Origin: Candidatus Krumholzibacteriia bacterium
Lineage (GTDB): Bacteria > Krumholzibacteriota > Krumholzibacteriia > LZORAL124-64-63
DNA length: 16,852 bases
NCBI GenBank assembly: GCA_030643455.1
Contig: DAOWLV010000017.1
Coordinates: forward strand, 1 to 16,852
Direction of reading: 5' to 3'
A program made the position numbers and the translations under genes. The notes below the pieces were generated by a model that ran no database searches, was not told the origin of the DNA, and saw only the letters and a program-made list of their open reading frames with translations. The number at the start of each line of letters is the position of its first letter. Within the stretch, counting starts at the first letter, position 1. Shown piece after piece: positions 8,407-15,241 of the stretch.

Positions 8407-8808
8407 ATGGATTCCGTTAGACTGATCCTCAACGCGGCCATGATCGGTGTGCTGAACCTCGCCTCCTTCGTCATCGGGTTCTTCATCTTCCGCCTGTCCG
8501 GCAGCGGAGAGCAAAGGATCATCCAGGGTACGGCGGCCTTCCTGGTGGCCGTCGCCCTGGTGGTGGTCTGGCTCGTGGTCTTCCGCAAATTCAACCGTTT
8601 GAAGGTCGAAATCGATTACATCCGGGTCTTCCTGCTGGCCTTCCCCTGCGCCGCCGTGATTTTTGTTCTCGTCCACTTCGTGGTAACGGGATACTTGACC
8701 GGGATCGCGAACATCCTCGCGATCTGTGCTTACCAGTTCCCCATGAACGTCCTGGCCCTGGCCATCGCCGCGGCTATTATCCGGCGCATGGAAAAGGCCC
8801 CCCGATAA
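8407..8808 (+). CDS. Small four-helix integral membrane protein, function unknown
   Basis: I do not recognise this 133-residue protein. It has four clear hydrophobic segments, at about 8-29, 40-58, 72-93 and 100-124, joined by short charged loops (RLSGSGEQR, RKFNRLKVEIDY), and ends in RRMEKAPR. No catalytic motif is visible. AGGAG at 8394-8398 stands 8 bases before the ATG, a good ribosome site. It begins 23 bases after the MATE transporter stop, so the two are probably co-transcribed and it may be an accessory subunit, but that is inference. Confidence 0.75.
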   Translation: MDSVRLILNAAMIGVLNLASFVIGFFIFRLSGSGEQRIIQGTAAFLVAVALVVVWLVVFRKFNRLKVEIDYIRVFLLAFPCAAVIFVLVHFVVTGYLTGIANILAICAYQFPMNVLALAIAAAIIRRMEKAPR

Positions 8809-8885
8809 GAAGAGCCGGTGGGGCAGGGATATCAAACGGTCCGACTGTAATGTAATCCATCCTCTGAGACACATTCTCGTCCAGC

Positions 8886-9971
8886 CTAGTCCTCCTGAAA
8901 CCTGGAGGCTATTTCTGGAATAGAAAGTAGTTTTTTGTAAAGGATATTCGCAATATATGTGTTTCCTTTCTCCGAATAGTGGCCATTAAACAGTGAGTGG
9001 ACTTCCTGAGGGGGATATTTCCTGAATTCATCAATCAGATCAATAAATATGAATTCCTGACTTATGGCTTCAGAGTGAAAAAATTGACGCCACTCTTCCG
9101 ATCTTCTCCCCATAAAATCTGCTTTCGTCGGAAGGTATACTAGTACCAGCGTGCTGTTTTGGGCTTTGTTGATCTCCTGCAGGTTTCTAACAATCTTTAC
9201 AACCAGCTCTCGAGCCTGTGGACTGTTTTCTGAAGGATTATCTGAACCGGAGGCGGAATCGTTTTTAGCGAATTTTTGCCTCAGAAGTTGAACCGAATTT
9301 AACTGCCTTAATTCTTGAAGAATTTTATGTAACCTGGGAATTAAATAGGGAAATTTTGGGACGGGTTCGTTTGTGTTGACAAGGGTATCATCCTGTAAAA
9401 CTAAAAATGACTTCCCATAGCCGAGAAAGTTGTTACTTAACATGCGTCTGAAATCATCGGTAATAAAGGCAAATATTTGGACATTATGCTCTAACTTGAC
9501 ACTGTTGCGCTTGTACCAAAGATAGGCCTGGTCAATCCCATACCCTCCTTGCCCCAGGTTTACAGCTTCTATCCGGCTGTCGATGGATTCAAGACGTTTG
9601 CACCATACATCATCATTACCCACACCATAGCCCATCGTATATGAATCACCAGAGCACATCACTCTGACTTTATTGCCGGGCACACTAAAACTAAATTCTT
9701 TTTTATTACGAAATGACAATGAGTTGGTTATGAAGGATTTCCCGCCATACATATCCTCCAAAGAAAGATTTGGTGAATTAATCCAGCCTATTTCTTCATC
9801 ATACTGAGTGTGTCGTCTTTCAGCTATGGTTCTGGCGTATTTGGCCTTTCGGGCGACGATGACGGTGCTGGACAAACCTTCAATTACACTAAAAAGGAGA
9901 ATTCCAAAAACAATATTACCAAGTACTAGTACAAAAGCTTTCCTAATGGATGGCATTCGTTTGTGGGCCAT
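8886..9971 (-). CDS. Membrane-anchored SGNH/GDSL-type hydrolase or acyltransferase
   Basis: A 361-residue protein with one N-terminal membrane segment (about 11-35) and a predicted extracytoplasmic SGNH domain. Block I is CSGDSYTMGYGV, with Ser110 as nucleophile. NLGQGGYGIDQ (138-148) supplies the conserved Gly/Asn of block II. FAFITDDFRRM lies where block III is expected. Block V reads LFNGHYSEKGN with His331. The usual block V Asp before Gly-His is Asn here (Asn329), which may weaken the triad or move the acid elsewhere. The upstream GWINSPN...ITNSLSFRNK segment is typical of SGNH proteins found beside exopolysaccharide or O-antigen genes. Family members add or remove acyl groups on sugars; this one may act on the glycan made by the divergent glycosyltransferase cassette. 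It is markedly AT-rich compared with the flanking housekeeping genes. Confidence 0.75.
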   Translation of the reverse strand: MAHKRMPSIRKAFVLVLGNIVFGILLFSVIEGLSSTVIVARKAKYARTIAERRHTQYDEEIGWINSPNLSLEDMYGGKSFITNSLSFRNKKEFSFSVPGNKVRVMCSGDSYTMGYGVGNDDVWCKRLESIDSRIEAVNLGQGGYGIDQAYLWYKRNSVKLEHNVQIFAFITDDFRRMLSNNFLGYGKSFLVLQDDTLVNTNEPVPKFPYLIPRLHKILQELRQLNSVQLLRQKFAKNDSASGSDNPSENSPQARELVVKIVRNLQEINKAQNSTLVLVYLPTKADFMGRRSEEWRQFFHSEAISQEFIFIDLIDEFRKYPPQEVHSLFNGHYSEKGNTYIANILYKKLLSIPEIASRFQED

Positions 9972-10066
9972 GAATTATTCGTTCCCTGTTAGGGCATCCG
10001 AGTTGGCCGGATGACACTATCATTACATCCTTTTAAGAACAAGGATCAACATATCAACTGTCATTA

Positions 10067-10096
10067 CAATGGGCTGCCCCATTGCCATGGCCATGG
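10067..10096. repeat. Two abutting palindromes
   Basis: CAATGGG-CTGC-CCCATTG (10067-10084) is a perfect 7-base stem with a 4-base loop. It is followed directly by the 12-base perfect palindrome CCATGGCCATGG (10085-10096). GGGCTGCC in the first (10071-10078) is echoed by GGGTTGCC just after the second. This is a candidate operator cluster or structured leader. Confidence 0.5.
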
Positions 10097-10146
10097 GTTG
10101 CCACTGGGCGATCATGTTCGGGTGGACTTAATTTTTGGGCGTTACC

Positions 10147-10266
10147 GTGCAGGAGGTGGTACAATCAAGGGTAGAAACTTCAAGAGGGGGCGTTGAAATG
10201 ACCTTCAGCAATCAGAGGATGTTTCTCTGTTACCCGGATATTCGTGAATCCGGATTGGTCTGGTAA
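10147..10266 (+). other. Possible short open reading frame upstream of the gtrA-like gene
   Basis: The frame opens after a TAA at 10129-10131. It has possible starts at GTG 10147, GTG 10156 and ATG 10198 (the last preceded by GAGGGGG) and ends at TAA 10264-10266, giving 22 to 39 residues. The peptide has no recognisable motif. Its stop codon lies inside the dyad at 10264-10277. It may be a leader peptide or chance. Confidence 0.18.
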
Positions 10267-10277
10267 CATTCATGTTA
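10264..10277. promoter_or_regulatory. Operator-like dyad before the gtrA-like gene
   Basis: TAACAT-TC-ATGTTA has perfect 6-base arms with a 2-base spacer, ending 28 bases before the ATG of the gtrA-like gene. It resembles a regulator binding site; no cognate regulator is in the window. Confidence 0.35.
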
Positions 10278-10305
10278 TCGCTGGGGAAATCATGAAAGTC
10301 ATTCA

Positions 10306-10734
10306 ATGAAAGAATTTTCAAAAGTGGGCTTTTTTCCCCAAAACCAGCAAATGATTGGCCAGTTCGTTTTATATACGGCATTCGGGGCCATGGGAACCGG
10401 AGCTCATTATTTAACTCTTTTTTTCCTTGTTCATCAGTCAGCCGTGGATCCTGTTCTTGCTTCTGCAACAGGATTCGTTGTCGGGGCAATAGTGAACTAT
10501 AATTTGAATTACTTTTTTACTTTCAAAAGCAGTTCCCGCCACTTGCGTTCAGGAGCAAGGTTCTTTTCGGTAGCTGCGGCCGGCCTGACCCTCAATTCGG
10601 GCGTCATGTATGTGACTGTTCATCAGTTCGATATTCCGTACTTTTTGGGTCAGTTGTTTGCCACTGGGACCGTTTTGGTTTTTACATTCCTGGTAAATCG
10701 ACGTTGGACTTTTGGGAACCAGAATCTGGGGTGA
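10306..10734 (+). CDS. GtrA-family membrane protein (polyprenyl-phosphate-sugar flippase-like)
   Basis: A 142-residue integral membrane protein with four hydrophobic helices (about 17-42, 48-74, 83-107 and 112-135) and the GtrA family pattern: QFVLYTAFGAMGTGAHY in helix 1, FVVGAIVNYNLNYFFTFKSS after helix 2, and VFTFLVNRRWTF at the C terminus. Family members are proposed to flip undecaprenyl-phosphate-linked sugars from the cytoplasmic to the outer face of the inner membrane. The ATG at 10306 has only a weak upstream site; a later ATG at 10351 is possible but would trim the N-terminal cytoplasmic tail. The stop is 2 bases before the preferred start of the glycosyltransferase that follows, indicating an operon and translational coupling. 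It is the first gene of a three-gene cassette. Confidence 0.85.
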   Translation: MKEFSKVGFFPQNQQMIGQFVLYTAFGAMGTGAHYLTLFFLVHQSAVDPVLASATGFVVGAIVNYNLNYFFTFKSSSRHLRSGARFFSVAAAGLTLNSGVMYVTVHQFDIPYFLGQLFATGTVLVFTFLVNRRWTFGNQNLG

Positions 10735-10736
10735 AG

Positions 10737-11747
10737 ATGAACAGTAGAAGAGAAGGTTCCGTTTCAGTGGTTGTTCCCTGTTACAATGAGCAGGAGGTGA
10801 TCCTGGAGTTCCATGCGCGTTTAGCTGCGGTGATGGATAAACTGGGCAATCCCTGGGAAGTCGTATATGTCAATGATGGCAGTAAGGACGAGACTTTTCC
10901 CGTTTTATGCGGTATTCGGACTGGATGTGCCAATTGTGCGGTATTGGATTTGAGTCGTAATTACGGGAAGGAAATTGCCCTCACGGCAGGAATGCAATAC
11001 TCCCAAGGCCAGGCCGTTGTTGTTATTGATGCGGATTTGCAGGACCCACCGGAGCTGATTCCAGCCCTTGTTGAAGAATGGGGAAATGGCTTCGAAGTGG
11101 TCTATGCCCGGCGGAAGTCCCGTGCCGGGGAATCGGGTTTGAAGAAAACAACCGCGAAGCTGTTCTACCATGTTATCGGAAAATTGAGTCGGGTCCAGAT
11201 TCCGGCGAACACTGGTGATTTCAGGCTGCTCAGCCGCAAGGCCGTTGACTCGCTTTTGGCGTTTCCCGAGCAGCACAGATTCATGAAGGGGCTATTCGCC
11301 TGGATCGGGTATTCCCAAAAAGCTGTTTATTACCACCGGGATCCGCGCTTTGCTGGGGAATCAAAGTGGAATTACAGTGCCCTTTGGAATTTTGCCATAG
11401 AAGGAATCACTTCCTTTTCCACGGTCCCCTTGCGTCTCGTTTCATACCTTGGTTCTCTCATTGCCATTTTTGCGATTATCTATGCTGGAGGGGTGATCTA
11501 TAAGACCCTGGTCTTTGGAGATCCGGTACAGGGCTATCCTTCGTTGATGGTTGTGATCCTGTTGCTTGGAAGCATCCAGCTCATTGGATTGGGGGTTATC
11601 GGAGAATACCTGGGAAGGGTCTCCAACGAGGTGAAGCGCCGCCCCTTGTATTTTTTGGACAGCTACCAGATATCCTCGCTATCGAAGCCTTCATCAGCAT
11701 CGAAAGCTGGCGAATTCAATAATCCTCCTCATTCTGATGAAGAATAA
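10737..11747 (+). CDS. Family 2 glycosyltransferase, GtrB/DPM1-like (polyprenyl-phosphate glycosyltransferase)
   Basis: Transfers a sugar from a nucleotide donor to undecaprenyl phosphate at the cytoplasmic membrane face. From the ATG at 10737 it has 336 residues. The GT-A domain shows VVVPCYNEQE (11-20), the NDGSKDET donor segment (46-53), VIDADLQDPPE (96-106, the metal-binding DAD), TGDFRLLSRKA (159-169) and FAGESKWNY (205-213). These last elements are diagnostic of the DPM1/GtrB/ArnC branch. Two C-terminal membrane helices follow (about 231-258 and 269-292). The last 30 residues are polar and Ser/Pro-rich. GGGG stands 5 bases before the ATG; a GTG at 10731 overlapping the upstream stop is an alternative. 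The 3' end overlaps the next gene by 11 bases. The sugar cannot be identified from sequence. Confidence 0.9.
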   Translation: MNSRREGSVSVVVPCYNEQEVILEFHARLAAVMDKLGNPWEVVYVNDGSKDETFPVLCGIRTGCANCAVLDLSRNYGKEIALTAGMQYSQGQAVVVIDADLQDPPELIPALVEEWGNGFEVVYARRKSRAGESGLKKTTAKLFYHVIGKLSRVQIPANTGDFRLLSRKAVDSLLAFPEQHRFMKGLFAWIGYSQKAVYYHRDPRFAGESKWNYSALWNFAIEGITSFSTVPLRLVSYLGSLIAIFAIIYAGGVIYKTLVFGDPVQGYPSLMVVILLLGSIQLIGLGVIGEYLGRVSNEVKRRPLYFLDSYQISSLSKPSSASKAGEFNNPPHSDEE

Positions 11748-13185
11748 CATCATGCGTTGGGCAAGCAGTGTTGGCCATTCGGTTTTCTGGTTGCCTGTGT
11801 TGTCTTTGGTTTTTCTGGTTCTGGCACGATCATCAGGATTTCATGGGGTTTCATTGTGGTATGATGAAGTTTTGACATTGGAGTTTATTTCCGGGGATTG
11901 GGGTGAATCCATTGCTGCAATCAGGTGGGATCTCGTCCACCCACCCTTGTATTATCTGGTGTTAAAGGCCTGGTTTCAAATTGCGGGGAGCACGGAATTT
12001 AGTGGTCGGTTGTTGAACCTTATATTTTCGGCCGGCTGCCTGCCTGTAATTTTTCAAATCGGGAAGCAGCAATCCCTTCGGGGACTGAACTTATGGTTGC
12101 CAGTGGCTTTTTTTATTTTTAATCCGTTTGTGGCATTTTATTCCAACCAACTTCGAATGTATTGCCTGCTGGTTTTATTGAGTTCGCTTTGTGTTCTGTT
12201 GTTTTTCCGGATAATGAACAAGACAAACCCTCATCGGGCCGAATTGGGGATGCTTTTGTTTTTCCAAACGGCAATGGTCTATTCTCAATATATCGGAGTG
12301 TTCCTGATTTTGGCGATGTTCATCATCTGTCTGGTATATTATCGCCAACATTTATTGAAATATTCCATGATGGCTCTTGCCACATTTTTGTTGCTGCTTC
12401 CTTGGGTATTGTACCTAATTCCCGTCTACTTGAAAAAGGAAGGCCTCCACGATAACCTGGGTTGGATAAATGTACCCACCGCGTCTTCTCTAATTAATTT
12501 GTGGCAGTCGTTCAATGGGTGGGGGCCCTCGGAGGGAATGAGGCAAATGTTCATGGCATTTGTTTTTTTCCTGTGCTGCTTTTCAATTATCCAGCTCAGA
12601 AAAACATCGAGACATTATTTGGTCGAAAATATTTTGATGGTAGTGATTCCGGTCTTTGTGGTCTTTGCTGTTTCTCAATTTTTCCCCGTGGCAATTTTTG
12701 GTCCGAGATATTTTTTCATTGTTATAATCAGTTATTTCATGGTGATTTCCCAGGCGCTCACTTTTGTCCCCGGCAGGATCAGGGGGGGGCTTATTGCGGT
12801 GGTAGCTGGTTGGATCCTCTTGTCCTTTTTCCAGTTTGGCCCTCTCAAGGACCACTACTTTGACTACAAACTTTTTGCCCAACACGTTGCGGACGTTGGA
12901 AAAGAGGAGCACATCACAGAGGTCTTGGTTTTCAGGAGAAAGGTTTCAAAGCCATTGGCTCATTATCTCCGTTCCCTGGACCCGGATTTCGAAGTGAAAC
13001 AGGATTGGGAACCCGCGCCCGTGAGGAAATCCTTGTTGGCATTATGGAAGGGTCCAGAGGACCCGAAAGGCATCGTTGATTCCATAACAAGTGAGGGTTT
13101 TACTGTGTCCTCCCTGGGCGTATACGAATCCGGCGGCAAGGGAGTGGAGCTGTTATTGGTGACACCTCTGAACCGGATCAGGTAG
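11737..13185 (+). CDS. GT-C fold membrane glycosyltransferase (PMT/ArnT-like)
   Basis: A 482-residue polytopic inner-membrane protein predicted to move a sugar from a polyprenyl-phosphate carrier to an acceptor on the periplasmic side. The first outside loop carries LWYDEVLTL (Asp43-Glu44, the catalytic acid position of GT-C enzymes). This is followed by VHPPLYYLVLKAWF (67-80) and STEFSGRLLNLIFS, both hallmarks of the PMT_2/GT39-like group. NPFVAFYSNQLRMYCLLVLL (129-148) matches the family's YSQ-ARMY region, and FGPRYFFIVIISYF (321-334) matches a late helix. About ten or more membrane helices precede a soluble C-terminal domain (about 370-482). It overlaps the upstream gene by 11 bases, so it is translationally coupled; the ATG at 11752 is an alternative start. 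The position matches the serotype-specific third gene of gtr cassettes. Confidence 0.85.
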   Translation: MKNNIMRWASSVGHSVFWLPVLSLVFLVLARSSGFHGVSLWYDEVLTLEFISGDWGESIAAIRWDLVHPPLYYLVLKAWFQIAGSTEFSGRLLNLIFSAGCLPVIFQIGKQQSLRGLNLWLPVAFFIFNPFVAFYSNQLRMYCLLVLLSSLCVLLFFRIMNKTNPHRAELGMLLFFQTAMVYSQYIGVFLILAMFIICLVYYRQHLLKYSMMALATFLLLLPWVLYLIPVYLKKEGLHDNLGWINVPTASSLINLWQSFNGWGPSEGMRQMFMAFVFFLCCFSIIQLRKTSRHYLVENILMVVIPVFVVFAVSQFFPVAIFGPRYFFIVIISYFMVISQALTFVPGRIRGGLIAVVAGWILLSFFQFGPLKDHYFDYKLFAQHVADVGKEEHITEVLVFRRKVSKPLAHYLRSLDPDFEVKQDWEPAPVRKSLLALWKGPEDPKGIVDSITSEGFTVSSLGVYESGGKGVELLLVTPLNRIR

Positions 13186-13208
13186 ATGTGCCCATTGAAC
13201 TGTATAAA

Positions 13209-13229
13209 CAGCCTTCATGATCCAGGCTG
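13209..13229 (-). terminator. Possible intrinsic terminator of the TonB-receptor transcript
   Basis: Read on the minus strand, CAGCCT, a 9-base loop, and AGGCTG are followed directly by TTTAT. The stem is short (6 bases) and the T-run weak. It lies 44 bases after the receptor stop and, as a dyad, also follows the GT-C gene coming from the other side. Confidence 0.35.
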
Positions 13230-13272
13230 GCATCCTTCCTTCCAGCACGCTCGAGAAGTAGTTTGAAGCCAA

Positions 13273-15231
13273 TCAGAAGCTCTTGCCCACGGTCCCGGTG
13301 AACAGGATCCCCGGCATCTGCACACCTGGGACTTCCTCGTAGCGCCGGTCCAGAAGGTTGGTTCCGATGACCGCGGCAAACCAGCCGCTCCGGTGTGTCC
13401 AGTCCAGCCGGCTATCCAGAACGAAAATGTGCCTGAAATCATCCGGTCCTTCGGAGTGCTCGAGATAACGGCCACTGACGGTCCACGACAGGTTCAACGG
13501 CAACACGGCCGTGCCCTGGGCAGTCAGCACGTGGCGCGGAACCAGCAGGGTGTACTTGCCCTCGTATCCGGGGGCGAGATCGTTTTCGTTTTCCAGCCAG
13601 GTATAGCCGAATCGCACCTGGTGGCCCCTGCCGTGGGACCACACCGCGCCCGTCTCCACGCCCCGTACCGTGCCGTCGGCGATGTTCAGCACCTGCCAGA
13701 TCGTGCCGCCGATCGGCCGCGCCCACTCGATCCGGTTGGTTTCGTAACGTTCGAAGTAGGCGGCGTGGAAACTCCAGGGATCGTTGTTGATCGCCAGGCC
13801 CACATCCCAGGTCCAGCCCTCCTCGGGTTCGAGGTCGGGATTGCCGATATTCACCGGGTCACGGTAGTAGAGATCCGTGAAGGTAGGGATGCGGTAGACG
13901 CTGCCGATGCTTGCCATGGTGGTCACGGCTCCTGTCAGGTCGTAGGCCACCGCCCCGGTTCCCGCGAACCGGGGCGAGTAGTCGTTGCGGGCGTCGACGC
14001 GGCCGCCCACCTGCCAGCGCAACGCGCCTCCGTTGTCGTCGACCTCCACCGAAGCCGAACCCCTGCGACGTACGTGCTGCCCCAGCGCGTCACCCCAGAT
14101 ACCCCCACGCATGCCCTTGCTGTCGATGTCCTCGTACACCCCTTCGAGACTGGCCGCCAGGGCCCGCTGTCCGCCAAGATCCACGATTCCTCGCAGTTCC
14201 GCGCCTGTCTTGCGGGTCAGGTGGTCGTTGGTGTACCGGTCGGGATCGTCCCGGAACAGGACAAACAGGTCTTCGTGGCGGCGGTAGAAGAAACGGGGTT
14301 CCAGGGTGAAGCCGTCCCCGGCGTCGAACCGGTAGAGCCCCGACACGAACCTCGTGGTGGTCCGTTCGGTGGACGGAAAAGGTGCGTAAAAATCCAGGGC
14401 CCCGTATTCCCTTTGCGCGAAGCCCCCGAAAAGGTCCAGCTCACCCCCGGGCTCACCGCTGACCAGACGCCCGGTCGTGGACCAGGTGTCCGCGTCGTTG
14501 CCGCCCCAGGCTTCGGTGCCGTCGTCCTGCAGGACGTCGTAGCCATCGGTGCGGAATTTCTCCACGGAAATCCGTCCTGCAGTGGAACCACTCCCGGCCA
14601 CATCGAGACTGCCCCTGGCTCCCCAGGTACCGTTGCCGCCGCCGGTGACCGCGGCCTCGCCTCCTGTGCGGTCGGCCGGCCGCCTGGTCACCACGTTGAC
14701 CGTCCCGCCAAAGGCCCCTGCTCCGTACAGCACCGAACCCTGGCCGGGCAATACCTCCATGCGCGAGATGTCGTGCTGGCCAATCGGCAGGTTCATCAAA
14801 TGATGCCCGGTCTGGGGATCGGAAACGTCGAATCCGTTGAGCAGCATCTGCACCTGGTCGAAGGTGGAACCGCGGATGGTCAGGTCCGACTGCACCCCGT
14901 ATTGCTGTCTCTGGCTGACCACGACCCCGGGCACCATCTGCAACATTTCCGCCGCGGAGCGGGCGGGCGCCCGGTTGATGTCCTCTTCGTCCAGCACGTT
15001 CACATTGCGAACCAGACCCGGCAGGGCGGCCGGAACACGGGAACCGAGCACTTCCAGCGTCTCGGCCACCCACAGGGTGTCGCCCTGGAAGATGACGAAG
15101 TGGGCCCATCGGGCGATAGTGTCAGCCGGCGCGGCCGCCGGAACCGTCTCGGCCAGGGCAATTCCAGGAAGGAAAAAGGCCAGGGCGGTCAACAGGACCG
15201 CCCCGCGCCGGATCAATAAAACGAGAGGCAT
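13273..15231 (-). CDS. TonB-dependent outer-membrane receptor
   Basis: A 652-residue outer-membrane beta barrel for energised import. The signal peptide is about residues 1-27 (PGIALA-ET). A TonB-box-like DTLWVAETLEV lies at about 51-61. The plug domain follows, with NVNVLDEEDINRAPA, AAEMLQMVPGVVV (94-106), LTIRGSTFDQVQMLLNG (117-133) and GSVLYGAGAFGGTVNVVT (165-182). The rest is alternating barrel sequence, including YRIPTFTDLYYRDP and NPDLEPEEGWTWDVG, the typical late-barrel signature, and a terminal Phe for barrel assembly. The size and motifs resemble BtuB/CirA-like receptors rather than SusC, and there is no N-terminal carboxypeptidase-like repeat or SusD partner. TGAGG, made partly of the upstream stop codon, is 8 bases before the ATG, so translation is coupled to the MFS transporter. 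The substrate is not evident. Confidence 0.93.
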   Translation of the reverse strand: MPLVLLIRRGAVLLTALAFFLPGIALAETVPAAAPADTIARWAHFVIFQGDTLWVAETLEVLGSRVPAALPGLVRNVNVLDEEDINRAPARSAAEMLQMVPGVVVSQRQQYGVQSDLTIRGSTFDQVQMLLNGFDVSDPQTGHHLMNLPIGQHDISRMEVLPGQGSVLYGAGAFGGTVNVVTRRPADRTGGEAAVTGGGNGTWGARGSLDVAGSGSTAGRISVEKFRTDGYDVLQDDGTEAWGGNDADTWSTTGRLVSGEPGGELDLFGGFAQREYGALDFYAPFPSTERTTTRFVSGLYRFDAGDGFTLEPRFFYRRHEDLFVLFRDDPDRYTNDHLTRKTGAELRGIVDLGGQRALAASLEGVYEDIDSKGMRGGIWGDALGQHVRRRGSASVEVDDNGGALRWQVGGRVDARNDYSPRFAGTGAVAYDLTGAVTTMASIGSVYRIPTFTDLYYRDPVNIGNPDLEPEEGWTWDVGLAINNDPWSFHAAYFERYETNRIEWARPIGGTIWQVLNIADGTVRGVETGAVWSHGRGHQVRFGYTWLENENDLAPGYEGKYTLLVPRHVLTAQGTAVLPLNLSWTVSGRYLEHSEGPDDFRHIFVLDSRLDWTHRSGWFAAVIGTNLLDRRYEEVPGVQMPGILFTGTVGKSF

Positions 15232-15241
15232 GGGCGAGTCC

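Larger units (their letters stand above)
9972..10305. other. 334-base divergent control region between the SGNH gene and the gtr-like cassette
   Basis: No convincing long gene is present. The region contains two adjacent palindromes (10067-10096), a third dyad just before the gtrA-like start (10264-10277), a short open frame preceded by AGGAGGT, and a small hairpin (CCGGAT/ATCCGG, 10234-10253). Divergent promoters for both transcription units should lie here; no pair of boxes is good enough to name. Confidence 0.5.
8886..13185. other. AT-richer segment carrying glycan-modification genes
   Basis: Base composition changes sharply here. Two sampled 60-base lines inside (9421-9480 and 12121-12180) have 22 and 23 G+C, whereas one in the right flank (14041-14100) has 41. 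The change coincides with gene boundaries: SGNH protein, GtrA-like, GT2 and GT-C. No flanking direct repeats, tRNA, integrase or transposase are visible, so a mobile origin is suggested only by composition and gene content. Confidence 0.6.

Noticed and set aside
10011..10196. A 61-codon frame in the divergent intergenic region
   Set aside because: It runs through the palindromes, has no ribosome site, and its sequence looks like translated repeats rather than a protein.
8809..13272. Flanking direct repeats or an integrase marking a mobile island
   Set aside because: I compared both AT-rich block edges by eye and saw no shared repeat, tRNA, integrase or transposase; only composition hints at transfer.
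13393..15219. A 608-codon open frame on the plus strand, opposite the TonB receptor
   Set aside because: It is a compositional shadow of a GC-rich gene: no domain-like pattern, rich in Pro/Gly/His/Gln, and the opposite strand encodes a full receptor with clear motifs.
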